Shown here piece by piece: positions 11,691 through 23,738 of a DNA stretch of 64,000 nucleotides. The stretch is from Oscheius dolichura (lineage: Eukaryota > Nematoda > Chromadorea > Rhabditida > Rhabditidae), in NCBI GenBank assembly GCA_932521035.1, contig OW051496.1, forward strand, positions 6,014,001-6,078,000, in the 5' to 3' direction. Made by a program: the position numbers and the translations under genes. The notes under the pieces are model-generated. The model had not been told where the DNA came from. It made no database searches and saw nothing but the letters and a program-made list of their open reading frames with translations. Positions within the stretch are counted from its first letter, which is position 1, and each line of letters begins with the position of its first letter.

Positions 11691-14600
11691 ATGCCCTCGG
11701 TAGCCGTCTTTCCTCTGCCACATGAATCCCAGACACCCCAGCAGAACCTCGTCGGGTTCTTCAATAACGTCATTCCACAGAGCTCCTACTGGGAGAAGTT
11801 ATGGTAGGTCTCTCGTCCCTCCTCTCCTCCCTCGAGTGTCCTCCGAGCCATCTCCCCAACAGAAGTACAGTTTCCATCTCCCGGCCGACTTCTCTCTCCC
11901 TTTGTCCCCCTTGCCATTTTTGTCCTTCTTTTGTGGACACGGCGTGTGTCTCCTTCTCCCCAAGACACTTTCCTACTGTATCCTCTCCTCCTTTAAATTA
12001 TTCCCCTTGTTTTACATACGAGTCAGTCACACCACGTTGATTCACCTGCCGGCCGCGGGCAGGCGTCTTCAATTTTCAGGAAAAATGAGTGGTTGAGATT
12101 TCCAATCAACTGGGTTCATTTCCTCTCCTCCGTTTCGGGGGTCTCCTTCTCTAAGTCTTTATTTTTCGTGCTGCCCCGTGAAAACGACTGCCCGACGCAT
12201 TTCTTTACGTGACCAAATAGTGGACTGTTTGCATTGACTGGGTTCCGATCTCTCGGGGGACTCTTCCTTTCGGGTGGTGGACATCCTCTCTGGGAAACGA
12301 AGAAGCCAAGAGAGAACGGGGAGAAGAGAACCGGTGCCTTTTGGGGTCGGCTGATCGTATCTCCTCCTCGTCAATTATTGCCTCTCCCTTTCGATTGACG
12401 GTAATCGGCTTTTGTTCCACGTTCCGGATTGCCGCCTGTTTACCCTCACCTATCATCATACCGCTGCCGATATTTTTGAACAACTTCTCTACCCCCCCCC
12501 CCCCCTCTCCATTTCCATCGAGTTTATGTTAATTTGATGGGATTTGAGTTGTTCAAAACTGGTAGGCACGGCCTGTTGCTGGCTGTAGTCGCCTTACTCA
12601 CGGATGGGGGGTTTCCCCTAATTGGCGGTCTTCTTCCCCCTGTACTATACGATCTATTGGTTCGAATAGAGTCGCAAAAAAGGTTAGAGTTGTGCTCCAA
12701 AAGGAATGGTACTTCCGGGGACGCGCGAAGATAAACAGAGGGGCTCACGAGCCGCCTGAAAACTGTGCACTTGTTCACGACCCCCTTCTCCCCCAGAATC
12801 TCATCAGATCTCCCATAGAAACCGTGTGTTTGTCTGTTTTGACAGGGTCTCCCATAAAGTGTTCCTTTTCTGTTTGATCTTCGTCACAACACCGTTTCAG
12901 GCCGTCTCGTCTCTCGTCCTCCTCCACTTCTCCCAGAGATTCCCTGTCGCCGATCAGTCCGAACATGGCGGCCGCGGCTGCCATGCGCCGTTCTTCCGAC
13001 TACGGTGAGTTCATCTAGCCAGCTGTCGTCCCGTTCTCTCCTTTTTTGAAATCCGCTTGTCGCCCCCCTCAAACCGTCGAATTAGGCGCCCCCATTCCGC
13101 CGTCTCTCTCTCTCTCACTTTTCGGATCCCTCTTCCGGTTCAGATATTCTCCCCCAAAAAATAAAAAGTACCCGAAAAAAAAGAGGGAAGAAGTTGACTC
13201 AACCGGGGCCGAATGTTTCATTAGTTATTCATTTGCGCCTGCTGGGCATTGTGGTGTCTGCGTTAGCCCTCTGTGTGATCAAATTAACCCTATTCGCTGG
13301 CCGGCCACGCTTCCATCCCCCGTGTCCACCCGTTTTCATCCCGGGAAAATGACCGTTTCACTCGGAAAGTGACCGTGAGCCGACGACCAAAAAGGCGGTT
13401 GCCGTCTATCGATCGAACGACTGTTTGACTTGGCCGTCGCCCGTTATTACTTCCCGTCTTCCTCAAAATGATACAGCTGGTCTCTGTTTTCCCATTTGCT
13501 CACGCGTTACAACGGTCAGCGGATGTCCCCGAGTCGTTTCCTCCCAAAAAATGTTGCCTCCTGCCGTCTTCCGCCCCCTTCATCATTTCCATCGGAATTG
13601 AGTCATAGCCCTTTTGCAAACAGACAGGTCGTTTTGTTTTTGAACACGGCCGGCAGTCTCTGCCATTATACGTGATTATTGTGTTCGTGCTCCCTCCCCC
13701 CAAACTAGTCTGTCGGTCTCTCGCCGACTGACCGGTCTGTACTTTTCGCCTGTCGTCTTCGGGATGTCTCCCCCTCGTTGACTCGCCCGAGGCTATCCAT
13801 CATAGGCGGCCAAAAAGGGACGAGAATGGGCATCCCTGCTACTAAGCCCTAGGTTGCCCGTTGACCCGCTGACCCGTCCCCTGAACACACTTCCAAATTC
13901 AAAGCCCCGTCACCTCCCGGGTCCCAGCGGCCCTTTGCTCTAATTAGCCTGCCAATCATCAGCTCAACCCTTGCAAAAACCTGTTGATTCTCGCCTTTTT
14001 GGCTCAAACGAGTGGTTTCAGGCTCGGCAGACACAGACTGCGACACCCTACCGCCGTCCGACAGCGAGTGTGGAGTGCCCACGACCGAGGTCGACCTCCT
14101 CGCCAAAATGGAACAGCTCAACAGGTTCGTCCTCCTCCTCCTCTTTTTCTTATTTTCGTTCGCTCTTTCGGCGTTCTTTCGGCCGAGTCAAATATGAACT
14201 GGGCCCGTCTGCCAAGATTTATGACGGTCACATTGGCGCCCTCGGAGAGAGATCCCTTCCTTTTTTCGGCAATAGTTTTACCCGAAGAGGCCTTGGGATC
14301 CAGAACAAAAGGCTCTCTCGTGGCGGCCGTGTCACGTTGTTTGCGCGTGTAGAAAAGAATGCTTCGACCGGCTCTCTCAACGAGGACTGCGATGCTTTTC
14401 ACCGTTTCTTTCAGACAGCGCTCCGTCTAATCCTGTCCCGTAAAGGAAATCGTCCCACGGGGGATAGAGACAACATTATCAGAGGAGACAGTTACAGGTC
14501 CAATGAGGAAGACGAGCGGAGTGTGGCCTCGAAGAGGAGCGGCTCCTCCGGATCGCCCAAGGCCAGGGATACCACCCCGTCCGAGGAGGAGGAGGAGGAC

Positions 14601-17600
14601 CTGTGGACAGTCTGGGGAGAGTTGATACGCAACTGGGACCTGGAGGTCAAGAGGAAACCACAGTACATCAAGGTCCGTACTGGGCTGTCTCTGGAACACG
14701 TGGCTCATTTCAGACTCTGGTGAAACGGGGCATCCCCCAACACTTCCGGACGATAGCGTGGCAATTGCTGTCGAATGCCTCCGTCTCCTCCATTCACGAA
14801 GTCTATTCCGACTACATGAGACACACTTCAGTCTATGAAAAAGTACGTCCTCTGGTTACTGTATATACCGTACCCATTCCCTTTAGGTCATACAGAGGGA
14901 CATCCCCCGAACATATCCAGAGCTCGAGTTTTTCAAAGATGGAGGTCGTGGCCAGGCGGCGTTGTTCAATGTAATCAAGGCGTATTCCCTACACGATAAA
15001 GAGGTCGGCTACTGTCAAGGGAGTGCCTTCATCGTCGGACTGCTTCTTCTACAGGTACAGAGAGTCCTCCAATAATTCAATCCCCTCCCTTCAGATGCCC
15101 GAGGAGGAGGCATTCGCGGTGTTTGTCCGCCTCATGGAGAACTACTACCTCCGCGACTTGTACAAGCCCATAATGACCGAGCTCGGCCTGTGTATGTTCC
15201 AACTGGAGTGTCTCGTCCAAGAGCAGGTCTGTCTCCCCCTTCTGTCCCTTTTTATGTCTTCCTTCTTCAGATGCCCGATCTCTATACCCATTTCAACAAC
15301 ATGGGATTCGACACCTCGATGTATGCCTCCTCGTGGTTCCTGACCCTCTTTACCACCAGCCTCCCCCTGGAAATAGCCAACAGGATAATGGATGTCTTTC
15401 TTGTGGAGGTAGCCCTCTTCCCCAAAGCCGAAAAGAGATAATCCTTCAGGGGATCGAGTTCATCTTCTGTATAGCCATGTCCATTCTACAGCAGGCCAGG
15501 CACGATCTCCTTCGGTTGGACATGGAGGGAATGCTCAAGGTGGGTCCCCTTTTGACACCCGAGACCATCTCCAAAAGTGTAATATTTTGAAAGAAGAGAG
15601 ACAGAAAAAAGCTTGACTCAACCTCGTTGGACCTTTTCGAAATCGAGTGGTTAGACAAAAGTAAAGGAAGCAAACACCATACTCAACAGAGGGATTTCAG
15701 TACTTCCAAAGAGAGGTCCGGGAGAGGTACGAGAACGACGCAGAGTTGCTCTTCGCGGTGGCCCATCAGGTGCAGCTGAACCCGAAGAGGATGAAGATGC
15801 TGAAGAAGGACTACCTGGCCAAGAGGACGAAGGAGCAGGAGGAGGCCGTCGAGTTGCGGGTGAGTAGAGGAAGGTCCTCTGCTAAAGGGTCGGGCATTGT
15901 TCTCCCTCATAAGAGGCCTAGTTAATGCAATTCGCCGCTCGTCACAGTCGGGCCACCTCATCAAAATGTAAATGCCCCCGTCATCTCCCTTATTGTTTCG
16001 ATTAGAATGTGTGATCTGTCCTTTTCTCCCCCATCGATCTATATCCCACGGCCCTGTCTTCGAGACAGCATTTCGTCTGCTTCGCCCCCTCGACCACGTC
16101 ACTCGTCCGTCTATCCGTTCTGTTACTGTCATTCCCATTCACGTCATCCTTTCGAGACCTACGAAAAACACTTCCGCGGCCTTAGTTGTCTTAAAGGACC
16201 GGTTCGCGAGGGCGGGGTCTCACTTTCTGCTCTTTCGCTTTAACCCCGCCTCTGTGTGCCAGCCGTTTCTACCAGTTTCTACCTTTTCCTATAATTAATT
16301 TCCCCTCTTCTCTGCAGGACCATCTAGACCCCCCGTGGCTAGGATGATTCCGCGTACCAAGAAGTTGAAGAAAAAATTCGTATGGACTCAGAAGGTAGGG
16401 AAGAGAACAGGCTTTTGCGAACTTGGCCCTAATGAGATTCTATCACCGTTTCGTCTGTTCCGTAGCCAAAAAACGATCAATGCTCTTTCCCGCCATTGAA
16501 ACTGAACGGCCTGTTGACAGATGCTGTATGCAGAAGAGCTAATGGCGCCATTTGATAGCCACTGTCGGGAAGGCCCGTCTCTTGTCATAATCACACTGGT
16601 TGTCCCCTTCCTCGCGGTGTAATGCGCGAACCTCGACAACAGAAACATGGAAATGTCTTTTTCGAGGGAGAAGGCCTTCGACTCGTGTTGTAACAACCGC
16701 AGATCAGATTACTCCCGGCGCTTTGAAAGACAAACACAAAAACTGTACTACGGGCAAGCCAGGGGGCGACAACGAGCTCCCGACGAGATCAGCACAATCG
16801 ATAGTTATTTTCGGCTCCCGATGGCAGCTTTATTTCCGTTCGAAACCGGCCGGTCCCTGTACAAAATGCCTCCCAAATGGCTGGCTGCCTTCCTTTCCCC
16901 GGGTTGTACTCGTCTTCCGGAAAGTGTCTATCGATGCCTCTGTTTGCCCGCTTGAAACATCCGTGTAACTAACATCAAACAGCTCGTATCACAGCTGGGA
17001 CATGCCCGGCCGTCGAAAGATCGTAGAATAGGTTCAGCAGTGCATCATAATGGCCGACGAGTATTGTTGTCCCGGTGAATGGAGACTGTCATGTAGCAGG
17101 CGGGGGATTTGTGAGCGCGGCCAGTTTGTATTCCAATTACGGCCACCGGACCGATTACAATACTCGCGGGGAAAGAACAATATCAATGGGAGGGGGGCTA
17201 TTTCAATTAGCCGCCTCATTTGATTGATCAGCCCTATGAGCGAAGGCGACAGTTGGCTGGTCACCTTCCCCCGGGGAAGAGCAGCCCCCGGTGACGAATG
17301 TAATCAGAGGGAAACAACGGCGTAATTTTATGGGGAAGACATAAAACAGTCGGGACGGAAAGGGAGAGATCTGTCTTGAGAAAGCAGAGAAGACATAGCT
17401 GTATTTCAGAGACTACGGACGGAGAACCGTCTCCTCCGGCAGAGGATCGACTACCTGGAGGCCGAGTCGGCTGCCCTCGCGGATAGACTCGTCAAGGGAC
17501 AGGTTCGTTCTTTTTGTCTCTCCCGGTGTTTGAGCCCTTTTCCCACGCCCAGAGTAAGCAGTTTGTGTGTACTGTCCCTTTTTCTTATTTTAACCACACA

Positions 17601-19152
17601 TTTCAGGTGAACCTGGCACAAGAGGCCGAGAACTGCATTAACATTGCCCACGAGCTGAGCAAGCTCCGAGACATCAACTCCGATGCCCACAGGAAACTGG
17701 AAGACGCTTATGAGACGATCAGGTAGACGGGAGACGGGCATTGGGATAGACACCTCCATTTACAGAGAACTGTCCTGCACCCGGAGGGATAATACCACCG
17801 AGGTGGGAAGTCAAGTGGACGACACGTCGATGATCGAGCACATACACTCACTCCAGCAGGAACTCATCGCGGCACACAACCGCCTGGCCGACCATGACAA
17901 CCTCATGAAGGACGCCAAGCAACGCATCTCGGTGAGTGGACAGGGCCGAATAAGAGTAATGACATCCATGCATATTTGACTGGGATTTGATTTGAGGAGG
18001 AGGACGGAGACATATTTCAGGAGCTCGAGTCCGCCAACAAACGTCTTCGGGAACACGAGCCTTCGGAGGGGATCGCCGGTCTCCAGGAAGAGTTGATCTC
18101 GGTGAAGATGAGAGAGGCCGAGAGCGCCCTGGCCCTGAAGGAGATGCGTCAACGGCTGGCCGAGCTGGAACAACACTGGGCTGTATGCTATATTCAGATC
18201 CAAAGAGACAGTTATTTCCAGAAATATATCCATACCCGTGCATTCGACCCTCTGGCCAGTATTGAGAAGGACGCGGCAGCAGCAGAGCCTCCGACGACGC
18301 CCTCCAATCCCAGTCCGCCTCTCACGGCCCGGGCCCGTCTGGCCAAGATCACTGCCTCGTTTATGGGTTCCGTGTCTGAACACGACGACGGCATTACCGT
18401 AAAAGAACTGGAAGACCAACTGATGGGAGTGCGAATCAAAGAGGCCGACACCCTGGCTGAATTGAAGGAGATGAGGCAGAAAGTCATGGAACTCGAGACG
18501 CAGAACCACGTGTGCACGAACCAGCTGAAGAGACAGGACGAGGAGATGAGGAGGGTACGGGAGGAACTCGACATCACTCAAAAGGTAAGCCGAGGGAGGC
18601 GACCATCTGATGGAACTTTGCTTAGGCCAAGAAGGAGATCGAGTCGGATGCCGGCAAGGAGAAGCAGAAGTGGATTCAGAAGGAGTCGCAGCTCAATGAG
18701 CAGTGTATCATGGAGAGGCTCAAGTACACGGAAGCCATGCAAAACAACCACGACCTGCGCCAACAAATGGCCCAGTTGGAGCTGAAGAAGGCCGAGAAGT
18801 GGACACAGAACCAACTCCGGGGCACTTCTGTCTGCGACGTGGACGATGACTCTGTCAGTTTGGCTGGCCCTTTGTAGATCAGGGAAAGATTTAGAATTCG
18901 CATGCCTCCGGCTGCTCGAATGGCGATGCCCTCTCGCTGGCCTCCGAGGATATGAATGCCCTGATTGCCGAGGTGACGGTGCGGGTGCCGACGCTGAATG
19001 ACCTACGAGAAGAGGACCACGAGAGTGCCACCGACACAGAACACAGACATCTCGTAGGCCATCTACCCGGGCCATTAGCATAATTTCAGAACAAACACGA
19101 CGACGGCAACGACACCACAGACTCTGGGGTGCTGCTGTCCGACGGCCAGTAA
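11691..19152 (+). CDS. EVI5: EVI5-family TBC-domain Rab GTPase-activating protein
   Basis: EVI5 proteins are Rab11-directed GAP-like proteins acting in recycling-endosome traffic and cytokinesis. Exon 1 (11691-11803) and exon 2 (12901-13004) give a Ser-rich N-terminus; exon 3 (14022-14124) ends LLAKMEQLNR. Exon 4 (from 14498) carries EEEDLWTVWGELIRNW, the conserved lead-in to the TBC domain. Both GAP fingers are present: the arginine in IQRDIPRTYPE and the glutamine in VGYCQGSAFIVG. MPEEEAFAVFVRLMENY, SMYASSWFLTLF and LDMEGMLKYFQRE match EVI5 closely. A long C-terminal coiled coil follows (LRTENRLLRQRIDYLE, then repeated LKEMRQR(L/K)xELE blocks), ending acidic at the TAA 19150-19152. Large introns: 11804-12900, 13005-14021, 14125-14497 and 15860-17409; the rest are short. 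A 77-nt optional exon may sit at 16318-16394. Confidence 0.93.
16318..16394 (+). other. Possible alternative exon inside the large EVI5 intron
   Basis: The segment has a pyrimidine-rich acceptor (cctcttctctgcag) and a gtaggg donor and is 77 nt long, so it is not a multiple of three. Joined to the upstream exon it adds about nine residues (DHLDPPWLG) and then a TGA, which would cut the protein just after the TBC domain and remove the coiled coil, or mark the message for decay. It also contains an ATG with an open, basic continuation to the donor, so an internal start is an alternative reading. Confidence 0.35.
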
Positions 19153-19381
19153 CAACGGGCCTCCTCCTCCCCCCAAAATACGCGGTTATGTACATTTAGA
19201 CGGTTGTGATCTTCTTCTTCTTCTTCCCGAGTATTCCGTGTTTTTCATATTTGATTGTGCATAATTCTAGCCCCCGGCCCCTCTTCTGCCTTACTTATCA
19301 CGGTATTTATATACGGAATTTGCTCAGAATATTTATATATTATGTAGAGAGTGCCTGAAACGGTTCCTGTACACAGTACGA

Positions 19382-19415
19382 GGCCGGCCGTCTAGAGCGG
19401 GTGCGACGGCCGGCC
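19382..19415 (+). other. Perfect hairpin in the EVI5 3' UTR
   Basis: GGCCGGCCGTC (19382-19392) pairs without mismatch with GACGGCCGGCC (19405-19415) around a 12-nt loop. It lies between the EVI5 stop and the polyadenylation signal, so it would be in the mature 3' UTR. Confidence 0.5.
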
Positions 19416-19521
19416 CCCTTATAAATATATGTCATAGTTATATATGATGGTATTGTGATATTTCCCATGAGCCTTTCGCCCGTCCCCCCGGGGGCCCCTT
19501 TGTGATAAAAACAAAGCGACT

Positions 19522-19527
19522 AATAAA
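19522..19527 (+). terminator. Polyadenylation signal of EVI5
   Basis: AATAAA lies 370 nt after the EVI5 stop codon and is the first canonical signal on this strand. Confidence 0.5.
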
Positions 19528-21209
19528 GTTTTATGGTGAACTTTTTTCTCCCCGTTGAAAAACAATTTAGACACGGTAATTAGATGGACTCGGCTAATGA
19601 AATATCACCCATGACAACATTCTACAGTATCCTCGCCGGGGAGGATACTTAACTGTCAGAAAAGGGGAATGTATGCATGGGAGGACAATGTATCCCCTCG
19701 TTTACCTACGCGCCCGTGTTACTGCTCCTCCTCCCCCAGCGGTCCCCAGTGGCCCCCAGTGGGTCACCCTCCTCCCGGCTAATGGCTTTATTATGGAAAG
19801 CACTTTGAGGGTGGTAATCTCTCGAAACACAAACAAGTTGTGTCAGTTCTTTTGGGAACACTTGGCCCTGCCCAAAGCGGCCTTCAGGAAATTGCTTAGA
19901 GGAGTCACTCTGGCGTGTCGCCGACGATTGTCCTGCTGTTTGTGGCTCCCTTCCCGTGTTCTCTTCTGCTCCTGTGCCTCTCCTCCCGATCAACTGCCAC
20001 ACAATATGCACACGGCCAATCCCTCTCTATTCATTATTTCCCGGTACCAGCTGTCAATCTCGTTTCTTCGGGTCGAAACTTGAGGCCCCATTTTCATAAT
20101 TTCTTCCGCGAGCCCGAAATCGACCCCCCTCCGGTCACACCTTGGCTTCTCCTTGATGTCTCTCCCCAAAAACGACGCGTCTCCTCCTCCTCCCCCAGGC
20201 GAAATACTAATTCATTGACTATGCGACCCGGTTCCATTAAGCAATTTGCACAAAAGGCCCCTCATTCTTGCCTTCGCCTCCCGTCGGCCACGGAGGAGGA
20301 ACTTCTCCAGTGGAAGTCATTATCGGCCGCCTGAGTTCCACTGTCTCCACCTGCTCGACGAAAAATGTTAATCCAATGGCAGCCATTCCCGGGAAATTAG
20401 AAGACGACCCCGGGTTTGCCCTCCTCCTCCCCCACCTTCCACAGTGGTCACCACCCCCACCTTAACCAAATAAAGTGCCTCAAAGTGGAGGCCAGGGAGC
20501 CTGCTCTCATTAGAAGAATGTCACCAGGGTCATCTCCATCTCCTCGTCCAGGCAACCTGAAAGAGGGAGAACTTCCCCCCGAGGCTAATTTCAGTCAGTC
20601 ACGGCAGTCGTCCAAATCGGTCTAGTCTCTTCTCCTCGGGATTTCTGCTCCGTTTCGTATGATCCCTGTTGTCCCGCCAGCCAGCGGCCATCACCCGCTC
20701 ATTATCCAATTTGAAGTAAAGCCAGGGACTGCCTCTTCTTTCCTTTTTCGGCTGCTGGCTCCTCCGGGATAATCCCCTGGTTATTTCCTTGTTCCGTCTC
20801 CCTATCCTCCCCGAAGGTGTTCCATTACGAGATGTCCTCTCCCTCCCGGTGACTCACTCCTCCCCATTACCTCCGCTGATAAGAGCCAATTGGCTGCAGT
20901 CCCTCCAATTCAATGATTTTATTTACCTGAAGTCCTCGAATTTCATTGGTGGTTTTTCCTCACTTCCTTCCCCGCCACTCCCAGACGTGTAATCTCTGTT
21001 TTCCCTCGATTGATAGTACTACATAATGCATGGAAAGGCTGCGAAATACTCCGTGCCGTGGGGGTCTACACAACCTCCACTTGTCCCTCCTGTCCTCCCC
21101 TTCACTATGTCTTTTCTCCCAGTGTAATTGCCCCTTTTAGCTTTATTGCTCTTGTTTAACTCCTTTCTTCCTCCCCCACCCCACACACCCCAATTTCCCC
21201 CTTTTAGAC
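19528..21209. other. Spacer upstream of the globin gene
   Basis: No gene can be supported. Plus-strand sequence from about 20,100 to 21,200 is strongly pyrimidine-rich (CTCC and TCCC runs), which keeps frames open by chance. The stretch ends in cccccttttag two bases before the globin ATG. Confidence 0.55.
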
Positions 21210-21541
21210 ATGTTCCTCATCGCTAAGATTGTCCGCGGCCGTCGTCTCCTCCAGGAGTTGGAGCAGCAGGAGAAGGACGAGGCCGCCGCCGCCCTCGATG
21301 CGGCACAGTCTCTTTCTCAGGTAACCCCTCGTGAATTTGGCCTTTACTCGGCCTTAATTGGCTCCGAACATCAAATAATTAGAGTACATACTCGAAAAAA
21401 CAAACAGAAATGGTTCAGATGTCGAGGAGACTGGCTGCGAAGCCGAGGAAGAGCTCGCCGGGGGCACTGCAATCCATCGAGCTGGAGGAGCAGGGACCGA
21501 GCAGCGGCAAACTCAAAAAGAAGTACGTCCTCTCCTCCCCC

Positions 21542-21572
<31 letters not shown>

Positions 21573-23388
21573 AAGAGGATGATATTTCCATGAAAAGGGC
21601 TCGAGCCATCCATCAAAATGGTCTCATACAGCCCCCGCCCATCCACCGAAATGTGCCCCGGCCCGAGAGTTCTCACAATTGGAACGAGGCGACCCTGGGC
21701 CCTCCATTCGGACCACTTGAGTCTACCCCTCCCATCCTAACACGTCAGACATCTCTCCCTGGCCAAATCAGATTCATTTATTACCCTCCTCCTCGCTTTT
21801 CATGCTCAGCTGGAGGCGTCTCTTCCTTGTTTTTTCCCCGGATTGACACCGTCGACCCCTCGTTTTCAGTCCTCCTCATCCTTTTCAGTGCTCCTCACCC
21901 TTCCAAATGCGTCGCAATGCCTCCTCCAGTGTGAGAATCCGCAGCATTGGCAGCCGACGAAACAAAGGCAATAGGGCCGGGTGGGAACATCTCCTTATCA
22001 CGGGGCCCTTTTAAGATAGAATCATAAAAAAGACAAAAATATGAAACCACCCGGAAAGGGGGCAGGGGCGGCGTAATTCAATCCGGCCGTTTTAGGAAGA
22101 CTCTTCGCCAGAAGACGACAGTCAGCAGCTCGGTGGACAGCTCCCTGGACGGGGACAAGCAGCCCGTCCGCCGGACCAGCAGCATGCCCAGCCTCTCGGA
22201 GGCCCTCCTCCAGGGTGAGAGTCCCCTCTTGCCCACTGTAAATAGAAAACATTTAGAGCAGGCGTCGGGCAGCGGATACAAGGCGTACGACTACGAGGGC
22301 AAGCTGAACAAGATGCAGAGGAGAGCCCTCCGCTTCACGTGGCATCGTCTCCAGACACGGAACGGCGGGAAGAGGGTCGAGAATGTCTTCGAGGAGGTAT
22401 GTTCGCGGAGGAAGAGAGCACTCGAAATGGCCAGGTGTTCGACCGACTCATCCGCTACCTGCCCCAGATCAGGGACATGTTCACCACGAGGATGTTTCTC
22501 TGTGCCATGTCCAGGAATGAGATGGCATCGCTACGGGACCACGCCAAGGTGAGGACGGCTGAGAGAAGGTGTACTGTAGCTCTCTAGGTGGCAGTGAAGA
22601 CGATCGACTTGGTCATAAAGAACCTGGACGTGGAAAAGTCGAAGAGGACCGACGTGGGGACGACACTCGACCCGCGGATGATCGGGAGAAGCCACGGCCA
22701 TCTCCGGCCATACGGGATGACCGGACAGTATTGGGAAAAGCTAGGCGAGACAATAATCGACGTGGTACTGGCCCAGGAGGCCGTGAGGGATCTGCCCGGG
22801 GCGGGACAGGCTTGGGTCATCCTCACCGCTTGTCTCGTCGACCAGGTTGGCTAGAGGGGTAAATGGAGTAAAAAAAGCGGGTTCAGATGAGATTCGGCTT
22901 TGATGAAAACAGAAATGTACAACCGGCGTGTCCGAAACAGTCTACCGTACTCCATCATGCCACCAGAATGCTCCACAATGTAAGGAGCGGGATCGAACTG
23001 TAATTTCAGATCTTTAGGAGTCAATCGATCACGGCACTTCTGATCCTTCACTACCAGGTCCTAGTGGAGTCGACAGTCGTAATTTTCCCATTTTGAACAA
23101 AGAAGATGAGGTAGGAACACTGGCTCAGGGCGTCCGCAGTCTTCCCTTCACCCCCAAATTGAGAAAACACCATAGCGTGGCTGAAGAGGTCAGCATCTTC
23201 CGATCAACTTATTTAGCTTATCTTCAAATGCCGAAAGTTATTATGCTTATTTTCAGACACTGCCAACACATTCGAACTCCTCTTCTTCGTCAGTACTATC
23301 CACTTGCCCATTTGCATCTCGCGGATCGCTCAAGGAACGTAGCAATCGTTCATCTCCAGATCAAGCAGCTGCTATTGCGATCAATTGA
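21210..23388 (+). CDS. Globin-domain protein with long N- and C-terminal extensions (nematode GLB type)
   Basis: A haem-binding globin is embedded in a longer chain. The N-terminal extension is Glu/Ala-rich then basic and Ser-rich (exon ends KLKKK; RRTSSMPSLSEALL), a probable phosphorylated, unstructured region. The globin fold starts at QRRALRFTWHRLQ (helix A Trp). The CD Phe lies in QIRDMF, a candidate distal His is in SLRDHAKVAVKTIDLVIKNLD, and the proximal His is in IGRSHGHLRPYGM; helices G/H follow (WEKLGETIIDVV, AWVILTACLVDQ). The tail is Ser-rich and ends at TGA 23386-23388; exon joins after 22975 are less certain. The C26A12 tract sits in intron 21523-22095. An acceptor (cccccttttag) ends 2 nt before the ATG. 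The function (O2 sensing, redox or electron transfer) cannot be told from sequence. Confidence 0.82.
21537..21574 (+). repeat. Homopolymer tract C26-A12 in a globin intron
   Basis: Twenty-six consecutive C are followed by twelve consecutive A within the intron beginning at 21523. It sits next to the donor site, in the part of the intron where such a run could also be partly an assembly or sequencing-length artefact. Confidence 0.8.
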
Positions 23389-23738
23389 TTTATTTACATT
23401 TCAGTCTTCTTAACTTGCTTTAGCGAAAGACGAGTATTTCGAAAAATTCGAACCCTTGTAAAATAATTGCTGTGAAAGGGTGCCCCTTTGGGTTTGTAGA
23501 ATGCTTGTGAAATGAAAATATGTTTTAATAATCTATAAAGGTTAAAACAATCCCACGAAAAAGGAATATCACAGATATACTAATCTATAAAAGAGTCCAT
23601 ATGCATTAAAGATAATTTCTGATTGTCTAGTAGCTAGTAATAAAAATATGCTAAAACAGTTTTGGAAAAGACTAACACGGCTCAATTATATACAGCCACA
23701 TAAAAAGACGAAAGAGAAAGGTAGGAATGATAAAGAAA
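23389..23738. other. 3' spacer between convergent globin and SRPRA genes
   Basis: This AT-rich stretch lies between two stop codons facing each other and presumably holds both 3' UTRs. I see no further gene in it. Confidence 0.6.

Noticed and set aside
12492..12505. Run of 14 C in EVI5 intron 1
   Set aside because: Part of the general pyrimidine-rich composition; no gene or splice consequence seen.
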